Assembly: GCA_003279855.1 (NCBI GenBank)
Contig: QCGO01000001.1
Location: 248,001-312,000 of the forward strand
Direction of reading: 5' to 3'
DNA from: Prochlorococcus sp. AG-388-E21
Lineage (GTDB): Bacteria > Cyanobacteriota > Cyanobacteriia > PCC-6307 > Cyanobiaceae
DNA: 64,000 bases
Part shown: positions 57,604-64,000 of the stretch, in pieces
How positions within the stretch are numbered: position 1 is the stretch's first letter
Layout of the letters: each line of letters opens with the position of its first letter
Program-made: the position numbers and the translations under genes
The notes under the pieces: generated by a model
Told to the model about the DNA's origin: nothing
Database searches by the model: none
What the model saw: the letters and a program-made list of their open reading frames with translations, nothing else

Positions 57604-57647
57604 TATTACCTTAGAATTAAAAAAATTGTTTGAAAATAAATTGATAT

Positions 57648-58295
57648 ATGATTACTATAGCTTTACCTAAAGGAGCTCTGCTAGAAGATTCAATTTCAAT
57701 TTTTAAAAAAGCAGGATTGAACTTTTCTGATGCACTTCTAGAGAATAATAGATCATTAACTATTGAATCAAAATGTAAAAGAGCCAAAGCCTTATTGGTA
57801 AGAAATGGAGACGTTCCTGTTTATGTAAGTTACGGGCAAGCAGATTTAGGAATAGTAGGATATGACGTGTTAAGGGAATCTGAATTGAAGGTTGCTAAAT
57901 TGCTTGATTTAGAGTTTGGTGGATGTCACATGTCACTTGCTGTAAAAAATAATAGTAATTATTTAAAACCTACGGATCTTCCCGCTAATTGTAAAGTGGC
58001 AAGTAAATTCACAAAAACGGCAAGAGCCTATTTTGATGATTTAAATATACCAGTTGAGATTGTTCATCTAACGGGATCAGTAGAGCTTGGCCCTATAACT
58101 GGAATGGCAGAAGCCATAATAGATTTGGTCGCTACAGGTAAAACTCTTAAAGAAAACGGTTTAAGTAAAATTGACGATCTTTTTTATTCAACTGCAAGGT
58201 TAATAGCTAATCCTCTCTCTCTTAGATTAGATAGCAACCCTCTCAGAGATGTGATTTTAGCAATAGAATCTTCCAAGGATATATTAAATATTTAA
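57648..58295 (+). CDS. hisG: ATP phosphoribosyltransferase, short form
   Basis: HisG joins ATP and PRPP in the first step of histidine biosynthesis. At 215 aa it is the short form that lacks the regulatory C-terminal domain and needs HisZ for activity; hisZ is not in this window. Typical stretches are [59 protein letters not shown] and [20 protein letters not shown]. It lies 4 bp upstream of the ABC exporter gene. Confidence 0.96.
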   Translation: MITIALPKGALLEDSISIFKKAGLNFSDALLENNRSLTIESKCKRAKALLVRNGDVPVYVSYGQADLGIVGYDVLRESELKVAKLLDLEFGGCHMSLAVKNNSNYLKPTDLPANCKVASKFTKTARAYFDDLNIPVEIVHLTGSVELGPITGMAEAIIDLVATGKTLKENGLSKIDDLFYSTARLIANPLSLRLDSNPLRDVILAIESSKDILNI

Positions 58296-58299
58296 AGTA

Positions 58300-60096
58300 A
58301 TGTTTTTGAATGATTTTGATAGAATAAAAAAATTAGGTAGATATTTAACTAAAGATAAAAAAACTATTTATCTTATTTTAATAGTCTTATTACCTGTTTC
58401 ATTTGCAGGGGCTATTCAACCATTATTAGTTGGTCAAGCAATAACAATCTTAAAAAATGAGAGCACAGATGTCTGGTTAAGTAAAACCTTCTTTGGGCAA
58501 TCTATAAATATAATTATTATCACTTTGTTCATAACTGTTTTGTTTAGATTAGTTTTGCAAGGATATCAATCATATAATATTCAATCTGTTGGACAAAGAT
58601 TAACAGCAAGGATTAGAAGAGAACTTTTCGAACATTCTATTTCTCTTTCTCTTAAGTATCACGATAAAATGCCTGTCGGTAAATTACTAACAAGACTTAC
58701 CAATGATGTAGATGCCTTGGCTGAGGTTTTTGGCAGTGGAGCCGTCGGAGTTATTGCTGATTTTGTTAGTCTTATAGTCATTTCGTTAACAATGCTTTCA
58801 ATAGATAAAGGATTGGCAACGTTGCTTCTTTTAACTCAAATTCCGGTTTCATATTTTATTATTTGGCTTCAAAAACGCTATAGAAAAGCAAATTATCAAG
58901 TAAGAGAGGAATTGTCCCAACTTAACTCTGACTTCCAAGAGAATCTTCAAGGTTTAGAGGTAGTTCAAATGTTTAGGAGAGAATTTTTCAATAGTAGGAA
59001 ATTTTCTAATACGGGTATTGCTTATCAGAAAGCAGTTAATGGGACCATTTTTTACGATAGTAGTATATCTGCTTTTATAGAATGGATATCCCTTGCAGCA
59101 GTTTCATTAGTATTGGCTGTAGGAGGCTATCTAGTTACTTCGGGCAATATTGGTTTAGGAACATTAACAACTTTTATTCTTTATTCCCAGAGACTCTTCG
59201 AGCCTCTAAGACAGTTAGCAGAGAGATTTACACAGATTCAAGGGGGACTTACTGCTGTAGAGAGAATAAATGAATTACTAGATGAAGAAATTGAGATTAA
59301 AGACTGTATTTCTACTAAACAACTTTCAGGAGGAATTTTAAGTAAGGATTATAAATTTAAAGGAAAAATTGAATTTCGGAATGTAAATTTCTTTTATAAT
59401 GAGGGTGAACATGTAATAAAAGACCTATCATTTTTAGTTAATCCAGGAGAACATGTAGCTTTTGTTGGCCCAACTGGTTCTGGTAAAACAACCATTATAA
59501 GGTTGTTATGTAGACTATATGAGCCTCAAGAAGGCCAGATTTTGATAGATGATGTAGATATTAAGGATATACCAATAGCAAGACTTAGAAATATGCTTGG
59601 TGTAGTGCTGCAGGATACTTTTATTTTTAGTGGTGATGTTGCAGAAAACTTAAAATTAAGTACCGATATCAATAAACAAGACTTAGAAAATATTTGTATA
59701 GAGCTTGGTTTAGATACTTTATTGAAAAAGTTGCCTGATGGTTTGAATACTTATCTTAGAGAGAGAGGTGGTAATCTTTCATCCGGAGAAAGACAACTTC
59801 TTTCCGTAGCTAGGGTAGCTATTAGAAATCCAATTATCTTGATAATGGATGAAGCTACTGCATTTATGGATCCATCTACAGAAGCTACCTTGCAAAAAGA
59901 TCTTGAAAGAATATTAAATAAAAGAACCGCATTAGTGATCGCTCATAGATTAGCTACTATTGAGAAATCTGATAAGATATTAGTCTTAAAAGGGGGAGCT
60001 TTAATTGAAGAAGGGAATCATAGAGAGCTTAGACTCAAAAAAGGATTATATTTCCAACTTTCCGAGCTTCAAGAAAAAGGATTTGCTAGCTTTTAA
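58300..60096 (+). CDS. ABC exporter, fused permease and ATPase (multidrug/lipid type)
   Basis: A half-transporter of 598 aa in which a six-helix permease (starting LILIVLLPVSFAGAIQPLLV) is fused to an ATPase. The NBD contains Walker A FVGPTGSGKTTIIRLLCR near residue 389, the signature GNLSSGERQLLSVARVA near 497, Walker B IILIMDEATAF near 520 and the H-loop ALVIAHRLATIEK. It resembles MdlB/MsbA-like exporters that act as dimers. The substrate is unknown. The stop overlaps the start of the GNAT gene by one base, so the two are coupled. Confidence 0.92.
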   Translation: MFLNDFDRIKKLGRYLTKDKKTIYLILIVLLPVSFAGAIQPLLVGQAITILKNESTDVWLSKTFFGQSINIIIITLFITVLFRLVLQGYQSYNIQSVGQRLTARIRRELFEHSISLSLKYHDKMPVGKLLTRLTNDVDALAEVFGSGAVGVIADFVSLIVISLTMLSIDKGLATLLLLTQIPVSYFIIWLQKRYRKANYQVREELSQLNSDFQENLQGLEVVQMFRREFFNSRKFSNTGIAYQKAVNGTIFYDSSISAFIEWISLAAVSLVLAVGGYLVTSGNIGLGTLTTFILYSQRLFEPLRQLAERFTQIQGGLTAVERINELLDEEIEIKDCISTKQLSGGILSKDYKFKGKIEFRNVNFFYNEGEHVIKDLSFLVNPGEHVAFVGPTGSGKTTIIRLLCRLYEPQEGQILIDDVDIKDIPIARLRNMLGVVLQDTFIFSGDVAENLKLSTDINKQDLENICIELGLDTLLKKLPDGLNTYLRERGGNLSSGERQLLSVARVAIRNPIILIMDEATAFMDPSTEATLQKDLERILNKRTALVIAHRLATIEKSDKILVLKGGALIEEGNHRELRLKKGLYFQLSELQEKGFASF

Positions 60097-60626
60097 TGAT
60101 TTTTAGGAACAAAAGTTCATCAATTAAGAAAACAAATATTCTTTCTCAAGGTGAGCTGATTAAATATTATGGTTTAAATTCTTATGAATTCACCCATCAA
60201 GAGAAAAAAGAGATTTTTGTTTGTAGCAAGGTCAAGCAGTTTGACCTTATTGAGTTAGATCAACTTTTGCAGACTGTAGGATGGAGCAGGAGGCCAATAA
60301 GAAGGGTTAAAAGAGCTTTAGAATTTAGTATACTTGTAGTTGGATTATGGCGTCATGATGAGAAATTTCCTAGGCTTGTAGGTTTTGCTAGATGTACTGG
60401 GGACGGGATTATTGAGGCAACTATTTGGGATGTTGCTGTCAATCCTGTTTATCAAGGGCTTGGTTTAGGTAAAGAATTGATGAAGTATATATTGCAAGAA
60501 TTAAAAAAAATTGGAATATCAAAGGTTACTTTATTCGCGGATGCTGAGGTGGTTTCATTTTATAAAAGGCAGGGTTGGGAATTAGAACCAAAAGGTTCGA
60601 AATGTGCTTTTTGGTATGCAAATTAA
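60096..60626 (+). CDS. GNAT-family N-acetyltransferase
   Basis: The acetyl-CoA-binding motif of GNATs is clear near residue 125: NPVYQGLGLGKELMKYILQE, with the pattern Q/R-x-x-G-x-G/A. Before it come VGFARCTGDGIIEATIWDVA, the beta-4 strand. KVTLFADAEVVSFYKRQGWE closes the domain. The N-terminal ~60 residues are extra and include LDQLLQTVGWSRRPI. The length is 176 aa. Substrate unknown; relatives in cyanobacteria and plastids acetylate protein N-termini or lysines. It overlaps the ABC exporter by one base. Confidence 0.9.
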   Translation: MIFRNKSSSIKKTNILSQGELIKYYGLNSYEFTHQEKKEIFVCSKVKQFDLIELDQLLQTVGWSRRPIRRVKRALEFSILVVGLWRHDEKFPRLVGFARCTGDGIIEATIWDVAVNPVYQGLGLGKELMKYILQELKKIGISKVTLFADAEVVSFYKRQGWELEPKGSKCAFWYAN

Positions 60627-60632
60627 ATTAAT

Positions 60633-61316
60633 TTAATTTTTATAATAATCATTATGTAAAGATTTTATTGACTCCCCTCTTAACCATCTTTTCCTATAAC
60701 TCCAATTCTTGAATGCTTGAAAAATAATATTATTTTTTTCCCACTTCCTACTACTTGTATAAATTGGAATAGTTAATCTTTTTAAAGATGCCTTATTCTT
60801 TAATCTTTTTATAAAATCTAAATCCTCCATCAAAGGAATTTTTCGATAACCTTCATTTTTAAAATATGTTTCTCTGTGAATTAAGAGACCTTGATCACCA
60901 TATGGATCTTTGAAGATGTAGCTTCTAAGATTTACAACTATCTCGAGAAATCTGTAAATAATCTTTTTATTATTAATCTTGAATTTAAAAAAACAAACAG
61001 AATTTTGATCGTATCTTATTACTGACTTTACTTTTTTTAACCAATATTGACTAAGCCTAGAATCGGCATGTAAGAAAATAAACCATTTTCCTGTAGCCTT
61101 TTTGGCTCCGATATTTAATTGCAACCCTCTGTTCTTTTTTTTTGATTTATATATCTTTGATCCATATAACTTTCCTATCTCTATAGTTTTATCCTCACTA
61201 TGACAATCTACAATTATAATTTCAGCTTCCTCATTAGAAATTGATAAATCCGACAGAAGTAATGGTAAGTGTTGAGATTCGTTATACGTTGGAATAATAA
61301 TTGAGATTTTAGGCAA
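60633..61316 (-). CDS. Family 2 glycosyltransferase of the TIGR04283 type
   Basis: This family 2 glycosyltransferase opens with ISIIIPTYNESQHLPLLLSD and has the DxD-type metal site in IFLHADSRL (around residue 78). DPYGDQGLLIHRETYFKNEG and IPLMEDLDFIKRLK carry the acceptor-site acidic motif. The length is 227 aa. The TIGR04283/TIGR04282 pair is often annotated as arsenosugar biosynthesis glycosyltransferases, but that role is a database inference I cannot confirm. It lies 5 bp downstream of its partner at 61,322, so they probably act together. Confidence 0.85.
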   Translation of the reverse strand: MPKISIIIPTYNESQHLPLLLSDLSISNEEAEIIIVDCHSEDKTIEIGKLYGSKIYKSKKKNRGLQLNIGAKKATGKWFIFLHADSRLSQYWLKKVKSVIRYDQNSVCFFKFKINNKKIIYRFLEIVVNLRSYIFKDPYGDQGLLIHRETYFKNEGYRKIPLMEDLDFIKRLKNKASLKRLTIPIYTSSRKWEKNNIIFQAFKNWSYRKRWLRGESIKSLHNDYYKN

Positions 61317-61321
61317 CTTAA

Positions 61322-61954
61322 TTATTCTCTTTTTTCGACATCTATTATTGTATCAATATCTATTTTTTTATGAAGAAAGTCATGTTTTAAGTCCATTGAA
61401 GAAAAGTTTTTAATAGTTTGTTCAAGGACTTCTTCTCTACCCCATTTAATGTTTATAAAGGGTAAATATAAATCAGTAGATAATAATCTTTCAGAAAAAG
61501 CAATAAGCCAATATCCTCCATCATTTGAGGGGCCTAAAATCAGATCATTTTTTTTAAGTTTTGAAAGAGTATTTAATAAATCCATATGACAAAAATCTGG
61601 AAGATCAGTACCTATAAAAATAATATTTCTTGTTTTTTTTAAACTATTTTTTTTATTTATAATAATTTGCCTTCTCATCTTTTCTCCTAAACATCCTCTA
61701 CCTTGTAAATTAAAGTTTTTAATTCCTAATTCATTACTCCACCTTTTACTATTTTTTAATCCTAGTCCAGATATGGCTAAGGAAATATCAATCAAACCCT
61801 TATTTTCTAGAAATTTCGCAACTGAAATAGTATGACCTGTCATTTTTTTCTGCACTTTTGCAGAACTAATTTTCCCTATATCTTTTGATAATCTATTTTT
61901 ACAACGACCATAAGCATGCCACTTAGCCATCACTATGAGTAGTGCTTTATCCAA
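61322..61954 (-). CDS. TIGR04282-family (DUF2064) glycosyltransferase-like protein
   Basis: This is a nucleotidyl-transferase-like glycosyltransferase domain of the DUF2064/TIGR04282 group. LLIVMAKWHAYGRCKNRLSKD opens it in short pieces. The motif IFIGTDLPDFCHMDLLNTL near residue 115 supplies the DxD-like nucleotide/metal site, and LILGPSNDGGYWLIAFSERL follows. The length is 210 aa. It is the partner of the TIGR04283 gene just downstream. An arsenosugar role has been suggested for such pairs, and the ArsC/Spx-like gene is in the same window but far away. Specific substrate is unproven. Confidence 0.85.
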   Translation of the reverse strand: MDKALLIVMAKWHAYGRCKNRLSKDIGKISSAKVQKKMTGHTISVAKFLENKGLIDISLAISGLGLKNSKRWSNELGIKNFNLQGRGCLGEKMRRQIIINKKNSLKKTRNIIFIGTDLPDFCHMDLLNTLSKLKKNDLILGPSNDGGYWLIAFSERLLSTDLYLPFINIKWGREEVLEQTIKNFSSMDLKHDFLHKKIDIDTIIDVEKRE

Positions 61955-62125
61955 CAGAACATAAACAAGATGTAATTATTATAAGGTTAAGGCAATTAAT
62001 AGATTTCTCTTTTTAAAATTTATAATCTGCATTGTTAATAAATTTTAAATTTATCATGATCTTATGATTTGAGAATGACCAATTAATAAATTCCCACTAG
62101 ATTAAATATCTATTAAAAAAATTTA

Positions 62126-63514
62126 GTGCAAGCAGCCAATCCTATTTGGGCAGAAGTTCAACAATTACTTCAAAAGAATTTAAGCAAGCCTTCTTTCGAA
62201 ACTTGGATAAGGCCAGCGAAATTTAATTGTTTTGAAAATGGATTGTTAACTTTGATTACTCCAAATAACTTTACAAGTGATTGGCTAAGAAAAAATTATA
62301 GTGAAACTATTGAAAAAGCTGCAGAAGAAATTTGTGGATATAATGTAAAAGTAGTTTTTAAGTCTGAAACTAATATCAACAATTCAAATTCTTCTGATTC
62401 TGTTAGCCTACAAAATATTAATTCTCAATCAAAATCATTTTCGACAAATCAAGGTAATAATTATGTTAATAGATCAAAAAAATCTCATTCTTTAAATACA
62501 CGTTATGTTTTTAAAAGATTTGTTGTAGGACCTAATAGTCGAATGGCCCATGCTGCAGCTTTAGCAGTGGCAGAATCTCCAGGAAGAGAATTTAATCCCT
62601 TATTTATTTGTGGAGGTGTTGGCCTTGGCAAGACTCACTTGATGCAAGCTGTTGGTCATTATCGAGTAGAAATTGATCCAGATGCGAAAGTTTTATATGT
62701 CTCCACCGAAACTTTCAGTAGTGATTTAATTCAATCTATTAGAAAAGATGGAATGCATGCCTTTAAAAATAAATATAGATCAGTTGATCTATTATTAATT
62801 GACGATATTCAATTCTTAGAGGGTAAGGAATATACACAGGAAGAATTTTTTAATACTTTCAATGCTTTATATGAAGCGGGTAAACAAATCGTTATTGCAA
62901 GTGATAGGCCTCCTAGTCAAATACCTAAATTACAAGAAAGGCTAATTTCAAGATTCTCAATGGGATTAATAGCAGATATTCAACCTCCTGATATAGAGAC
63001 AAGAATGGCGATTCTGCAGAAAAAAGCTGAACAAGAAAGAATGAATCTCCCAAGAGATTTGATTCAATTTATCGCAGGAAGATTTTCCTCAAATATTCGA
63101 GAATTAGAGGGAGCCTTTACTAGGGCAGTAGCTTTTGCCTCAATAACTGGATTACCTATGACAGTTCAATCAATTGCTCCAATGCTTGATCCAAATAGCG
63201 TTGGAGTAGTAGTGACTCCTAAGCAGGTAATTAAAAAAGTCTCAGATTTCTTTGAAGTTTCAGCTGAAGAATTAGTTAGTTCAAGCAGAAGAAAGCAAGT
63301 CAGCCAGGCAAGGCAAATAGGCATGTATCTAATGAGGCAGGGAACTGATCTAAGCCTTCCGAAAATTGGAGATGAATTTGGAGGTAAAGACCATACAACA
63401 GTTATGTATGCTATTGAGCAAGTGGAAAAAAAATTGTCAAGTGATCCAAATGTTGCCAGTCAAGTTCAAAAAATAAAAGATTTACTTCAAATCGATTCAA
63501 GAAAAAATTTATAA
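62126..63514 (+). CDS. dnaA: Chromosomal replication initiator DnaA
   Basis: DnaA binds DnaA boxes at the origin and opens it for helicase loading. Domain I is at the N-terminus ([20 protein letters not shown]), a Ser/Asn-rich linker follows, and the AAA+ core has Walker [21 protein letters not shown] near residue 163 and Walker [15 protein letters not shown] near 227. The domain IV DNA-binding signature is [19 protein letters not shown] near residue 420. The length is 462 aa. The start is GTG at 62,126. The 171-bp upstream region is A/T-rich with no DnaA box cluster, so the origin is not evident here. Confidence 0.98.
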   Translation: MQAANPIWAEVQQLLQKNLSKPSFETWIRPAKFNCFENGLLTLITPNNFTSDWLRKNYSETIEKAAEEICGYNVKVVFKSETNINNSNSSDSVSLQNINSQSKSFSTNQGNNYVNRSKKSHSLNTRYVFKRFVVGPNSRMAHAAALAVAESPGREFNPLFICGGVGLGKTHLMQAVGHYRVEIDPDAKVLYVSTETFSSDLIQSIRKDGMHAFKNKYRSVDLLLIDDIQFLEGKEYTQEEFFNTFNALYEAGKQIVIASDRPPSQIPKLQERLISRFSMGLIADIQPPDIETRMAILQKKAEQERMNLPRDLIQFIAGRFSSNIRELEGAFTRAVAFASITGLPMTVQSIAPMLDPNSVGVVVTPKQVIKKVSDFFEVSAEELVSSSRRKQVSQARQIGMYLMRQGTDLSLPKIGDEFGGKDHTTVMYAIEQVEKKLSSDPNVASQVQKIKDLLQIDSRKNL

Positions 63515-63517
63515 TCT

Positions 63518-64000
63518 TTATTTAAATATAAATCTGGCAGGATCTTGATCATATCTATGTTTTTCTGGAATCTTATCAATTTTGGTATTAAGATTAGTTG
63601 ATTCAATTTTATTTAAAGATTGTCTTAATATCCTTGCAGAAATTATAGGCATATCTCTTGGCACAGAAATTCTATTTTTTAAGTAGTTGATAGATGTAGC
63701 TGCCTTTTTGGGAACCTCATTGATTTCGGAGGTAATCATATGGGTAAGAGCAGCCCTTAATGATTCCTCAAATAAGTCTTTTTCATAAGGATTAGCGTTA
63801 ATAATATTGTCTTTATGTTTTAGGACTCTTTTAAGTGCAAATTTAGCGTAATAATCCAAGTCAATATCTTGATTAAATTCCAAGTTCCCTAGTCCTTCTC
63901 CTATATCTATTAGATTAGAAAAGGAAATTTGTTGATCATTAACATCCTTAAAGCAGCCACCCATTTGAGGAGGTAGATCATGGGAATGAGTATGAAAATC
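63518..64000 (-). CDS. Glutathione S-transferase-like protein, 3' part only
   Basis: The frame is open to the right edge of the window; the visible part is about 160 codons. An internal ATG at 63,964 is unlikely to be the start because the frame continues upstream with HSHDLPPQMGGC. Later stretches such as YAKFALKRVLKHKDN, LRAALTHMITSEINEVPKKA and NRISVPRDMPIISARILRQSL have the helical, acidic/basic character of a GST C-terminal domain. In picocyanobacteria a GST-family gene lies beside dnaA. The family assignment is tentative because the thioredoxin-like N-terminus is outside the window. It is convergent with dnaA (3-bp gap). Confidence 0.5.
   Translation of the reverse strand, partial: DFHTHSHDLPPQMGGCFKDVNDQQISFSNLIDIGEGLGNLEFNQDIDLDYYAKFALKRVLKHKDNIINANPYEKDLFEESLRAALTHMITSEINEVPKKAATSINYLKNRISVPRDMPIISARILRQSLNKIESTNLNTKIDKIPEKHRYDQDPARFIFK

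Noticed and set aside
61955-62125. Possible replication origin upstream of dnaA
   Set aside because: I see no cluster of TTATCCACA-type DnaA boxes; the region is only A/T-rich. The origin in picocyanobacteria is usually elsewhere.

Overview
The window is AT-rich, densely coding DNA from a marine picocyanobacterium, almost certainly a high-light-adapted Prochlorococcus (HLI-like). The evidence is a compact genome with 0-150 bp gaps, psb27 and psaM, an alpha-carboxysome operon (csoS1, form IA rbcL/rbcS, csoS2, csoSCA, csoS4A/B), a ferrochelatase with a chlorophyll-binding tail, both light-dependent (por) and dark (chlL/B/N) protochlorophyllide reductases, and an adjacent alkane pathway (aldehyde-deformylating oxygenase plus acyl-ACP reductase). 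I see no rRNA, tRNA, insertion sequence or CRISPR array. One tyrosine recombinase is present.

Layout. Positions 1-17,300 are mostly housekeeping genes: the 5' part of the principal sigma factor gene, priA, a DUF3153 protein, argB, ssb, cobK-cutA, a PfkB kinase, purA, psb27, proS, a small HTH protein, ppa (with active-site substitutions), an ArsC/Spx-like protein, lepB, a dihydroorotase-like protein without metal ligands, and a tandem histidine phosphatase. Positions 17,300-33,100 hold a CAAX protease, a small bitopic coiled-coil protein coupled to ftsI, tal, a geranylgeranyl-reductase-family flavoprotein, frr, pyrH, cobO, the integrase, hemH, ilvB, and the laccase-domain, Tab2 and S1 genes. 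Positions 33,100-41,200 hold a creatininase-like gene, the ADO-AAR-accA-SDR-folE run, trpF, an M50 protease and a lipoate-ligase-like gene. Positions 41,260-46,800 are photosynthetic: psaM, por, chlL, chlB and chlN.

Positions 46,950-56,400 are the carboxysome region. csoS1D is divergent from a small HTH-like gene and is separated from the main operon by rdgB on the other strand. The main operon runs csoS1-rbcL-rbcS-csoS2-csoSCA-csoS4A-csoS4B-acRAF. Perfect hairpins lie after csoS1 and after rbcL, and a terminator-like hairpin lies after rbcS. Together they could set the large differences in dose among shell, Rubisco and scaffold. The 326-bp region upstream of csoS1 is the most structured non-coding DNA in the window. 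The remainder (56,400-64,000) holds ridA, gloB, hisG, an ABC exporter, a GNAT, two glycosyltransferase-type genes often found together, dnaA, and the 3' part of a GST-like gene.

Most likely to repay follow-up: the substituted pyrophosphatase; the FtsL-like candidate upstream of ftsI; the HTH-like gene and palindromes beside csoS1D and upstream of csoS1; the hairpins that divide the carboxysome operon; the CsoS2 repeat without cysteines; and the DUF3153 protein with an internal lipobox.
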